A stretch of DNA of 64,000 nt from Eretmocerus hayati (lineage: Eukaryota; Arthropoda; Insecta; Hymenoptera; Aphelinidae): the NCBI GenBank assembly GCA_029851415.1, contig CM056743.1:70834186-70898185 (forward strand). The letters run 5' to 3'. The translations under genes and the position numbers were made by a program. Position 1 is the first letter of the stretch. Each line of letters starts with the position of its first letter. Shown piece by piece: positions 20,555-30,558 of this stretch. Below the pieces are notes generated by a model. The model was not told where the DNA came from, searched no databases, and saw only the letters and a program-made list of their open reading frames with translations.

Positions 20555-22319
20555 TGTTAAGGTATGAAACCTTCGATCCCAGATAACCGTGAACCTACAA
20601 CTCGGAGAATCTCGACTCGTACTACAAAATGAGAGGAAAACGGTCTATTAACATGTAGTCCAAGGCACAAACTATCGTTCCGCATTCACCCAAGACCGCA
20701 CCTTGTGCCAAAGAGCGACTCCTACGTGTAGTCAAAGACGTAAACTACCATTCCGCATTCACACGAGATTATGCTTCGTGCTGGAGAGTCCCCACGCGTA
20801 GTCAAAGATATAAAGTGACGATCCGCATTCGCGCAGGGTTGTGTCTTGTGCTGAAGGGTGGCTCTCGACTAAATAAAGATATTGGAATTAAATGATGGAT
20901 TAACCATAAGCCAACGGTCACGTTGGTCTGAGAACACGTTGTTGACATGATTTTCGAGTCCCAACCGGGACTCATGATTCCAGAACTCCCTGCGGATACA
21001 CGGCATGGAAGCCGTCGGCAACGGACATCGGACAAGCCTCAAGCCAAAGCAAAGACCAGCTACAGCTACGTGCATAAGCCAAGCAACGCTAAGAGGACAT
21101 GAGATGCAGCATCGCAACAGCCAAAGGGGGCGGTCGACAAACAACACTCGCCGTACAGCCATGACCTCATTACCGCATACGGCCATGAGACTCGGCAACG
21201 TCGCATACGCTTGGCAACGCCGACGCCACCACCTAGCAACAACAAGCCCGGCGCCGCTGCATACCGAGGGGAGGCCTTATTAGATGACGCAACCGACAAC
21301 CAATCAGAGACGCTGCCCAGACGAGAGAGAGTCTCCCCTCCAGCGCGCAGATTCACGACGCGCTCGATCGATAATGGCCGCGCACGAATTAGGCAACAGC
21401 CCGCCCCCTTTCAGTAGTCGGCACCGCCCAGATCCATGATGGCGCATCAAGGAGAGGATGCGCACGCACCACCAGCAACCAGTCAGAGGCTTCCGTGGGC
21501 GTAACCACGCCACTCAGCTAATGACGTCATTTCGTCTATATAAGGAGCCTACAGACGCCCGCCAGCAGACTTGGGGCTTGAGACCCAGACCTATAACCTC
21601 AGCCTCGCTTGAGTAACCACCTAACGAGCCTTGCATTGTCACTCTGTATTTCTATTCTGTATATCGTATTGCATAACGCCAGTTCTGTGTAGAGTCAGTT
21701 AATAAAGCCACTTTAATTGTCGCCACTGCTTCCATTGTGCTTCAGCACTTAACAATCCAACGAACCCGGTCCTTCCATCGTAACGATAACAACGATCCAG
21801 AGATCCAGCCATCCAACAGTTCCAGCAACAGCAGCAGCCGCTACCGAAAAATCATAAGTACAAGGTTTGTAAGCGTATGAGAAAGACCCAGTCCTCGACG
21901 GAACGGCCGACGAAAATACCAGGAGGGGCTAGTTCCGTTACCGAGGTCTATCCTGAGGAATACCAACCTCCTCTGAAGGTCTCTAATTATACACCTGAGG
22001 CCGTACTTACGCTCCGTCGCACGACAAGAGTGCTCGATCTGACCGTCTATGGCACTTCTCCGACGGACGACGAAAGATGTCTGACCCCAGTGGACCCAGG
22101 CGTTGCCCGCGCTGCCATTTCAAGTTCCCAGGAGCCAGTCGAACAGCGACCGTCTACGAGTTGTACGCCTTGCAACAAGCCCGTCGTCTAGCCCGCGCCG
22201 GCGCAGAATCGAGTAGGCCTCGAGTTATAAACGATGCCGTGCCAGATTCGACAACTAACCCAAGCGTTCCGTCTTCGCCAGAATCATCGTCCCAGTAACT
22301 TCAGGGCTCGTTCATAACA
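20555..22319 (+). repeat. 3' LTR of pol-less element
   Basis: 1,765 bp, TGTTAAGG...TTCATAACA, the same length as the 5' copy with about six substitutions. It is followed by the target duplication AGAC (22320-22323). Promoter and poly(A) copies are at 21522-21545 and 21701-21706. Confidence 0.95.
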
Positions 22320-22323
22320 AGAC

Positions 22324-23265
22324 AGACTGCCAGTGGATCATCGCAGGCATAATAAGATGTTTTTGGAGTATTGCACTGGGATCTTTGGAAGAGCACTTAG
22401 GTACCGATCAACAGTGTTCCAGAAAGCTTTCAGGAACTTTATCGAAAATCTTCCGATGCAAAATTGCTTGGATGTTGTCGTGCAATATTGCAGAAATATT
22501 CAAAAGTCATTCTTTTGCAATATTACACTGGAATCTTTCAGTAATCTTTCAGGAATCTTCCAAAAATCTTCCGGACCAGGATTGCTGGAATGTTGTTTGT
22601 AGAATATTGCAGGGATATTTTGAAGTGATATCGCTAGAATATTGCACTGGAATCTTTCAGAAAGCTTTTAGAAATCTTTCAAGAATTTTCTCCATCACAA
22701 TTGCTGAGAAATTGCCAATTGATGAAATATATGAAAGCCATACTTTTGGGATATTGCAAAAATTTTTCAAAGGACTATATATTGGAAAACCTCTTGAGAA
22801 TTTCTCCGAATCAATATTGCTGAAAGATTGTCAGGAATATTGCAAGAATGTTTGAAGATGATGTTTTGCAAATATTGCACTGAAATCTTATCGAGGAAGC
22901 TCTCAGAAACCTCTCAAAAATCTTCCAGGAAGCTCCCAAAGACCTCCCAAAGACCTTCCAGTGCAAGGTTGCTGGAAAAGTGTCGTGCAACATTGCAGAA
23001 ATATTTCCAAGTCAAACTCTTGGAATGTTGCACTGAAATCTTTCAGAAACCTTTCAGAAATCTTTCACCGTAAGGTTTCTAAAAGATTGTTCGTAATATT
23101 TCATGAAATATTTCTGGGAGCTTCCTGGGGGATTGCTATGGAATATTCCAACGGAATATTATGAAATATTTCCTGAAATATTCCTGGAAGATTTCTGAAA
23201 GATTCCATCGAAATATTCCAGTGAAATATTTTCTTGAAATATTCCCATGCTGTGTGGGCCGATAG
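22324..23265. repeat. Degenerate AT-rich tandem repeat, right part
   Basis: Continuation of the 10690-11060 repeat: ATATTGCACTGRAATCTTTC, AGAAAYCTTTCAG and CTTCCAG phrases recur about every 45-60 bp, in one orientation for most of the tract. Toward the right end the unit degrades into GAAATATT...TTCC phrases. Apparent reading frames on both strands are artefacts of periodicity. Confidence 0.75.
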
Positions 23266-23270
23266 ACAAG

Positions 23271-23532
23271 GACAGCCATATGTCTTACTGCTATGAAACG
23301 TGGCCTGTTTCGTCTTCAATAGGTGCTCAAGTTCTTTGAACTTAACCTGATCTTGGTTGAAAACATACGAATATTCCCTCACTAAAGCACCTAGTTTTCC
23401 TTCTTCCTCTTTAGACCTATCAATGGAGTTGACCCCCTTCTGGATTCGGTTTTGAAAGTCATCCATGTCATGCGACTGCTGTTCTGGATTTGTGCCAACG
23501 ATATCCAATGTATTGTAATTGTATTCGGACAT
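23271..23532 (-). pseudogene. Possible gypsy pol fragment (pre-RT region)
   Basis: The minus-strand frame from 23532 encodes about 87 residues before running into the AT-rich repeat. The segment KLGALVREYSYVF followed by an H-L-L-K-T phrase resembles the stretch just before the reverse transcriptase in Ty3/gypsy Pol, where a hydrophobic L-x-x-E-[FY]-x-x-VF motif occurs. It is truncated and isolated. The match is short and based on pattern memory. Confidence 0.35.
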
Positions 23533-23744
23533 CCAAAACAGACCATATTGGCCGTATAAGATTAAATTTCAATTTTCTAATGAAATGTGGATTCAAAATG
23601 ATACTACTCGTGACGCGATAGGTGACTACCGTAGAAGAAATATTTATTGTACAGTCTATTTGATATAAACTGCCCCGCTCTTATGTGATGTGAAATTTGT
23701 TGGCAAATACAAAAGATTATCAACTAAAAAAAAAAAGATGAAAT

Positions 23745-24041
23745 TTAATTACTGTCTTTATTTGCTTCACACTGAGCTTTGAATTGATTCAATGCTACTT
23801 CATTATGAATTTCAATGCATTTAAGTAATTCTTTTCTAGAATTTCGAAGCTCGTCTTGCGCTTGAATCAACTTTGTTCTCAAATCTTGGCACTGCTCCTC
23901 ACGGACCGTGGTTCCTGCCAACGCGCCACTAGCGAGCTCGTGAAGGCTAGCGATCCTCTCCTGTAATTTAGAAATCTTCTTCTTGATCTTTTCCTGGCGT
24001 TGTCGACGCGCGTCGTGGCGTTTTTTACTTGGAGGTGACAT
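23745..24041 (-). CDS. Basic coiled-coil accessory protein (98 aa)
   Basis: Open frame with ATG at 24041. The N-terminus is very basic (SKKRHDARRQRQEKIKKK), followed by heptad-like leucine/isoleucine spacing to about residue 40 and an E/Q/K-rich helix to about 85. The layout recalls a basic-leucine-zipper-like DNA- or RNA-binding coiled coil. It lies about 870 nt past the integrase stop, where env sits in errantiviruses, but has no signal peptide or membrane segment. It overlaps the preceding broken ORF by 17 nt. Its first ~30 residues align with that ORF's N-terminus, suggesting tandem duplication. Function unknown. Confidence 0.55.
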   Translation of the reverse strand: MSPPSKKRHDARRQRQEKIKKKISKLQERIASLHELASGALAGTTVREEQCQDLRTKLIQAQDELRNSRKELLKCIEIHNEVALNQFKAQCEANKDSN

Positions 24042-24303
24042 CGTCTATGGATACATTTTCAAAATCGGCCCATGAAATTTCGTTTTCTATAACTGAGCAA
24101 TCTTCCTCGATCGATTGTTCGCGGAGAGGCTCTAGACGATGGTCAGAAACGTTCAGTCTACTTGAATGTGGTGCAGATATATTCTCGCGGATACGTTGAC
24201 TACTTTCTTGTACTAATTTTTCGCATTATGCTAGTCTGATTCTTAATCGTTTAATTTTCCGGTTCAATCTTTGTCTAGTTCGACGTTCTTTGGAAACGGG
24301 CAT
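24025..24303 (-). pseudogene. Second basic accessory ORF with in-frame TAA
   Basis: Reading from an ATG at 24303, the frame runs to a TAA at 24025-24027, about 92 codons, interrupted once by TAA at 24226-24228. The N-terminus is basic and helical (SKERRTRQRLNRKIKRLR), similar to the start of the downstream 98-residue protein. The C-terminal half is acidic with a DFENVSIDD phrase. It is too short and broken to be obvious as a frame. The placement in a row of similar small ORFs supports it as a relic gene. Confidence 0.45.
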
Positions 24304-24508
24304 AGCTGAAAAATGAATGTATGAATCAAACGTTTAAAACTTGGATCGGGTTGTGATGACTTCACTGATATTCTACTGATCTCTTTATAATGGCATCCGC
24401 TGGTATCGATCGAATCAAAAAAAGGAAATGAAACTTTCGTATCATATTTTTTTTTATTCAGAATTTTCATGTATCTGGTTGCATTATATATATATATACT
24501 AATAACAT

Positions 24509-24916
24509 CTATCTATAACGATATGCATTTTGCCGTCGATTATTCACAGCTCCACGGTGAGAAAACTCCGGATGTTGTAGCGTTCTCAATTCTCTTATCG
24601 GATACCGCACTTGATTTTCCAACCTTGTGGTTCTAATGCGTAATTCAGCGTTTTGACGATATAGACAACGGCCTGCCCTCTGTAGACGGAAAATATCAAT
24701 AATGTGTTCTTTCGCTAAGTTATAAGTCACTTTCGATCTGAGATCGGTCTTTTTATACTCTGCTGTTTCCATTTCTATTTTTGAACGAAACGAATGCCGT
24801 TCCGTGGCCAGGGTTGTTGTGGTGTACCATCTATCTTCTTCTAAAAGTTCCATATTGTATACTCGTTCTTGCAAGTTGGCCATTTCTGTTTTTAAAATGT
24901 GAAATGAAACAATCAT
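24509..24916 (-). CDS. Coiled-coil accessory protein overlapping integrase stop
   Basis: 135-residue frame whose ATG overlaps the integrase stop as ATGA (24913-24916), an arrangement that permits termination-reinitiation. The sequence is helical and rich in E, R, L and Q with poor hydrophobic clustering; an RLENQV-type heptad segment lies near residues 95-105 and the C-terminus is Arg/Asn-rich. No signal peptide, transmembrane span or zinc motif. I do not recognise a family. By position it is a third gene of the retroelement. Confidence 0.55.
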   Translation of the reverse strand: MIVSFHILKTEMANLQERVYNMELLEEDRWYTTTTLATERHSFRSKIEMETAEYKKTDLRSKVTYNLAKEHIIDIFRLQRAGRCLYRQNAELRIRTTRLENQVRYPIRELRTLQHPEFSHRGAVNNRRQNAYRYR

Positions 24917-26457
24917 GTCTCGGGGCGATAATACGGTCGTAAGGACGTGAAATGGAACTGGCCACGAATCTTATTGGTGGTCTGGTCAATGAGTTCACAC
25001 GTTGATGGCTCAATAATTCGTTGAATCAAGTACGGACCTTCGTATAATGATAGTAATTTAGACTTTATCCCTTTATCAGCGTACGATACGTTGCATGCAC
25101 GAACTAGTACTTCTTGACCCACAGAATACGATGTGATATCCTTAGATAGATTATGCAAGTTTGCGCGTTTCAGACCCTTTTTCTTCAAATTTTCGGCAGC
25201 AAACACGATTAATTCATTTCTATCCACGATCGTTCTTTCAGGATGAACTAATAATTTTGTCCAAATACGCGTGGGTTTTATTTCCAATTGAAGTTCTAAT
25301 GGAGTGCATTCGGTGCTTTCATGATAAACTTCATTCAAACACTGCTGGATCATAGGAACATATTTCGCCCAGGTTTTTTGTCTGTTCTCAACTAACGTCC
25401 TGAAAAATCTACCCAGCTCTTTCATTACCCGTTCAACTATGTTACTCTGAGGATGGTGAATGGAACTGAAAATGGCCATGATGTTCTCCTCCTTCAAACG
25501 TTTCAACCATTTGGAGGACGTGAACTGAGATCCATGGTCCATCTGGATCCTCTTCGGTTCACCATAAGTAGGTATATAATCATCGAAAATCTTTCTAGAG
25601 GTTGTACGCGTGTCTTCCCTCCGAATCGGGTACAAAACTACGTACTTAGTGAAAACATCTAGGACGACTAGAATATGTTTCACGCCTCCAATTGATACCG
25701 GAAGAGGACCGAAGAAATCAATTGAAACTAGATCGCCTGGTCCGTCAGATATGATAGGTCGTGTCTCAGCATGATTACCCACCGTATACGTCTTGTTACG
25801 TTGACATGAGTCGTACGAACGGAGCAATAGAGAAGCAACGTCTTTCAAACTAGGGAAATAAAATTCCTCTTCGATCATTTTCGCGCATTTCACTGCGCCG
25901 ATGTGTGCGTATAATTCGTGAATGTCGCGGATCAAATTATAAGCTAACGTTTTTGGCAATACGATCTTTTTGTCACCTTTAATTAGGACTTCGTTGAATA
26001 ATTCATAATCGCGAACTTCTTCCTTAGCCTTCAATTTCTCCATGATTGATAATAATCTACTATCTTTCTTCTGTTTGTCAGCAATGTATCGAATCCGTCG
26101 AATGATGTCGGGTGACAGTTTTCAAGCCAAAACTAAACTAATTAGCAAATCGTTTGATTGACGAACATCCCCTTCCTCGCATATTCTACTGAGACAATCT
26201 GCGGCCACGTTATCTTTCCCGGGAATGTATCCTATAGTCAGGTCATAATCTTGAATGGCAAGGGACCATCTAGTGAGTCGAGCATTTAAGAAACGGCACG
26301 TTTTCAAATACTTCAAAGCTTTATGATCTGTCATGACGTGTACTTCTGCTCCGAGCAAGAAGGAACGATATTTTTCAAGAGACCACACAATACTCAGAAG
26401 TTCAAGCTCAGTTGTGAAATATCTAGTCTCTTGGTCACGAAGTACTCGACTTGACAT
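24913..26457 (-). pseudogene. pol: RNase H-integrase part of gypsy Pol, one in-frame stop
   Basis: Two pieces in the same frame, separated by a TGA at 26122-26124. The upstream piece (26125-26457) is RNase H with TDHKALKYL and an AADCLSR end. The downstream piece (24913-26121) is integrase: a zinc-binding region with HELYAHIG and SCQRNK (the first Cys of the usual C-X2-C pair is not evident), catalytic Asp in SIDFFGP, Asp in MDHGSQF, and Glu in NIVERVMKELG. A C-terminal SH3-like tail follows. It is out of frame with the upstream reverse transcriptase by a shift near 26465-26490. No macrodomain-like insert lies between RNase H and integrase, unlike the intact gypsy Pol at 774-5129. Confidence 0.85.
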
Positions 26458-26462
26458 AGATA

Positions 26463-28658
26463 CTACATGTAATCATTTTCAAATTCTTGATACAAGATTG
26501 ATACGATGGCTCGAGTTGATGCATCGCAGCATAGAACGAATGGGACGTCCTTCCTAGGATGGGTCAAGAACATATCATGAGAGAACAATTTTTTGACTCT
26601 ATCAAAATACGACTGGTGGACTTCAGACCACTGCCATTTCACTCCGGTTCTTAGTAAATTTAGCAATGGGGCTATCTCATCCGCTAGTTTGTTTGTGAAT
26701 TTAGCGCAGAATTGAACCAAATCAAGAAAACCTCTGAGTTGCTTTACGTTTTTAGGAGCCGGAAATTTCTTGATACAATCAAGTTTCTCAGAATCAGGTT
26801 TCAAACCTTCAGTGCTCAATATGTGTCCCAAAAACTTGGCTTCCTCCTTGCAAAAACATGCTTTTTCAAAGTTCATCGTCATATCCTCATCAAGCACCGC
26901 TTGGAAAAGTTGTTCTGAATGCTGTAGATGTTCATCAAAATCTTTCGATATAATCAACCAATCATCTACGAAATCAAGTAAGAAGGATCTAAGCTTCTGG
27001 TGTATACGATATGATGCACGTTTAAGTGCCGCACCACTAATTTTCCACCCGAACGGTACCACACAGAACCATAGCACCACCCCTTTATATAAAAAAGCCG
27101 TATATTTCCTTGAGTTTTTTGCTAGAGTGCACTGCCAAAAAGAACTTACCAAGTCGAAACTTGACATCATCCCTACTCCGGAACAACATCTAAAAATCTC
27201 ATCAATATCTTCAGATCCCTCGTGATCGGATTCGCACATTGAATTGGGTATGCGAGCATCTACGCATAGACGAACGTCCCCATTACGTTTGATTACGGCC
27301 ACGAGTGGATTGATATACTCACTTTCACCTCTCTCTATAATTTTCAATTGATACATTCGTTCAATTTCGGCATCTACTTTATCGCGGTGTGCTATGGGAA
27401 TGGGATAGGATTTGGCTTTATACGGGGTAGTGTCCTTCATCTTGATTTCGTATTCGAAATCTCGGAATCTGCCCGGACGTTTACTGAAGATTTTACGAAA
27501 TTTCATTATCAAAGCTATGAGTTTATCTTTACAATCTTCATTCAAATTCAGTTGACTGATTTTATCGATGATTTGATCATCACTTGGCGAATCGTCATAT
27601 TCTTCTTTATTGGAATGGATTTCAGAAGAGTCTAACTCATCGGATATGTCATAAATATCCTGTATTTCCAAGTAGGCTTGAAGACAGCTATCGCGCATGC
27701 TCCTGAAACCAGCGGGATCCATGCGATGCAAGTCGTATTTGATACTAATATCTTGGTGTTCAATTTTGCATCTGAATTCACATGTTCTAAATGCTAAATT
27801 TCCATCAATTTGAACGAGTGTGCCCACGCCAAAAATGCATTCTTGAACTAGTTTTGGAATGACTAGGAAATCGATTTCGACACTAGTTCCCCCAATTCCC
27901 ACTCTACCTCGGAATTGTCGTTTTATTCGCAACGATTTCTCTCCCGTGAAACCACTCGCTTGTAACCCGGTGACCGGGAAGGTCGGACACAATTTCCAGG
28001 ATTCACGATATTTTTCATACACATCTTCTGCAACGCATGTGATTTTACTTCCTGAATCCAACAAAACTCGTATCTCTACATCTTCAATCAATATTTTAAT
28101 CTCTGGACATTCGATTTTTGAATCTTTCACTTCATCGTTTTTATATGAAGATTCGTAAAGCAATTCCTCTCGAGAAGAAACTGAATTGACTTGCTGACAA
28201 TTGTCGTCTGGTGGATTATTTGATCGCAGGGATTCGGATGTACACTCTGAGCTACTCCCTCTAGGCTGTACTGATTCATCATGAAGAGGTCGAATTTGTG
28301 CTCCAAGCAACTGATTCATATCTGACATTTCCTTACTTGCACTAAAAAGCCCATGGGCTTCAAAACGAAGAGATTCTACACCAGATTTAATCACTGAGTG
28401 AAAGATATCCTTCAAAACCTCACAATTCGAACCAATATCCTGGGTTTGACTCGTATAAGTGGGCCGATCAATCTGCCCCTCCAAACATTCCATGGACGTC
28501 GCGTCTGAAGCCTGATTCGGATCAATGCCGGTGGCGGAAAGCTTAGAAAATTTTTTTAACTTTTTGTTCAATTTGTATCTTTTATTTTTGCCCATACGTT
28601 TCGTGAGCGTCATTGCAGTAGATGTGTGTGAACTTTCTGTACAAGTTTCTATAACCAA
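26463..28658 (-). pseudogene. pol: Protease-reverse transcriptase part of gypsy Pol
   Basis: 731-codon open frame. Residues 1-190 are a long Ser/Glu-rich linker with a basic N-terminus. The protease is at about 190-290, with DSG at 201-203 (LLDSGSKITCV). The reverse transcriptase covers about 400-640, with FVDD at 563-566 in place of the usual Y[LV]DD, and a VPFGWKISGA motif. The frame ends at the start of RNase H because of a frameshift. FVDD and PFGW are permitted variants in some Ty3/gypsy clades. The first codon of the open frame is not ATG; the original start or fusion point to Gag is unknown. Confidence 0.85.
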
Positions 28659-28945
28659 TTCATCATTAGTTTGGGGTATGGGGTCTGCTACAACGGCTAT
28701 TCGTTTCCCGAATGCTCATTGCAGCTGTCATCCCCCTAAGATACTTGAATCTCGTTTACCGTGCGGCGATTTTCGTTTAATCGCGTGTTATTCCGCGTAG
28801 TTGCGTTATCATTTGCTCGCTGTGAGGTATTTGCAGCTGTAGCACTGTCACGTCACTGAAACGGACGATCATTGCTTGCTGGTCGCTGCATGACGCGAGG
28901 TGGTACACTATTGCTCCGCTCAGCTGATGGCGCCCGGTTGTTGTC

Positions 28946-30558
28946 TTACGTTTGACCGGCTGACTGGTTGCGCGCGCGGAAAGGTTCAGGTGTGGTGTTC
29001 CGAGATGGTTGTGTGCGTGTGTTGTGGTCTCGATTTGCATCATAATCACCACGACGAGATTCATGATAATTCCTCTGATTATTATCAGAGAATCTATTTT
29101 GACGGATATTAGTCTGATCTTTGAAATTCACATATTTGGTATTTGGTTTTATTGAATTGAGCTGTCCGGCCAGCTCGAAAGTATCTAATAGTTTCACTAA
29201 ATCATCGATTGATCGAATGTCGCGAAGCAAGATTGACTGCTGTATGGTTTCATCAAAATGTCTTGCGAATCTGTGAACAATGAAACACTCGTTCGGTGCA
29301 TCATCCAATTGACAGACTTGATTATATAGTCGCATGACATATTCACTTTTAGTGAAATTTTTCTCAGCCTGGTAAGAACCATAATCGAAAGATTGTCGTA
29401 CCTTGTCTTGCGCTATGGCATTCCAATAACGTTGCAGAAATTTGGCTTTAAAATCACTGAATTGATGGTTCAATGTATACCCACCATTCGTAAGCGGCAT
29501 CTTTTAGAGCTTGATTCAATGCGAATTTCAAAGTTTGTAAATCATCATCTACTATTGACAAGTATTTCGATAAATCAGACAGAAATTGGCGTGGTTCATC
29601 AGCGGGTGAAGCAGAAAATCGAGGTAGATCAAATTTCAGTCGTGGTGAGAATGGCATACATGTGTTAGTTCCCACTTGTGGTCTCCGAATGGTATTGTAT
29701 ATTCGCGTGCGTTCGCGTGCAATTTCTTCTCTCAACGAATTTTGATCATCTCGCAAATTTTGAATGAACTCAATACATCTTTCGTTCGCTGTAATTAGAC
29801 AATCCGTGCGAGTATTCAAAATAGTAGTAGTGACTTGAACTTCTTCAAGGCCTCGAGATATATGCAATGTCCTGATCATAAACGCAGTTCCACTCGCGCA
29901 TCTCATTGTCAAGTATATCGAGTTTCGATTGCAGTTGGTCAAGGCGCTCTAATTCTGCATCGTGATTGTCTACACGCTGCCTCAAAAGTAATTGCCGATT
30001 GCGTAATTCACTAAGGATACAACGAATTTCTCCCGTGACAGCTGTGCAATTCAAGTCCGATCGACACGCACCTGCTTCCGAACGTGTCGTTAAAATCTCA
30101 CGATCAGATTCATCATTTTCCTTATTATCGTTATCAACCAACTGACGTGATACCCTTGGATTGCGGTGATGGTCAAGGTTATTCATCGAATTCACGCGAG
30201 AGAAACCAATATCAAGTGGAACATCTCGTGTGGATGAGCGGGTATGGCGTTGCGATTGCTCGTCTGCATTCAACGCGGAAGTTTTGTTCTTTCGCGCCTT
30301 TTGAGTTTTGGGTATTGAGCCGTTGTTTTTTACATGTACTCCCGGCGCGGGTGTTTTGGGTCGCGCGGAATGTGCATCATCGGCTTCTTGTGCATTCCTT
30401 TGCTCGAGCTCGAGCTGCTCGCCGTCCGGACGATCGTTGTCTTCGCCTCGATTCCCTTGCGACGCGCTCGCGTTACTCTCTCGACGTGTTGGTGTGCGTT
30501 CTATACCCATAGTGTATAACGAATCCGAAACCGTTGGGAGAAAATATCGCGTGAGCAC
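28946..30558 (-). pseudogene. gag: Gag of decayed gypsy element, split over three frames
   Basis: Three overlapping minus-strand frames: 29845-30558, 29454-29942 and 28946-29500. The first encodes an acidic/basic disordered N-terminus and a coiled coil (LELEQRN, DAELERLDQLQ). The second encodes a coiled coil then a capsid start (LPRFSASPADEPRQFLSDL). The third continues the capsid (FKAKFLQRYW ... ECFIVHRFARHF) and ends in an Arg/Asn-rich tail without zinc knuckles. Continuity of the capsid across frames shows at least two frameshifts, near 29850-29940 and 29455-29500. Confidence 0.75.

Larger units (their letters stand above)
11065..22319 (+). mobile_element. Complete LTR retrotransposon without pol (LARD-like)
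   Basis: Two 1,765-bp direct repeats (11065-12829 and 20555-22319) start TG and end CA. They are flanked by the 4-bp duplication AGAC at 11061-11064 and 22320-22323. A primer site follows the left LTR and a G-rich polypurine tract precedes the right one, so the element reads on the plus strand. The 7.7-kb interior holds a small unknown frame, a nucleocapsid-like frame and several tandem repeats. I see no protease, reverse transcriptase, RNase H or integrase. Only about six LTR differences were counted by eye, so insertion was recent. It must be mobilised in trans; the shared primer site points to gypsy-type helpers. Confidence 0.92.
23745..30558 (-). mobile_element. Decayed Ty3/gypsy retrotransposon with accessory ORFs
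   Basis: Minus-strand order from 30558 down: gag in three frames, protease-reverse transcriptase, RNase H-integrase, then three small downstream ORFs. I could not find LTRs, a primer site or a polypurine tract on either side (23533-23744 and 30559-30800 were searched by eye), so the limits given are those of the coding part. At least three frameshifts and two in-frame stops mark it as inactive. Confidence 0.85.

Noticed and set aside
22385..23164. Frames of 60-156 residues rich in Ile, Phe and Leu
   Set aside because: Products of the degenerate AT-rich tandem repeat; the same phrases appear in other frames and on both strands.
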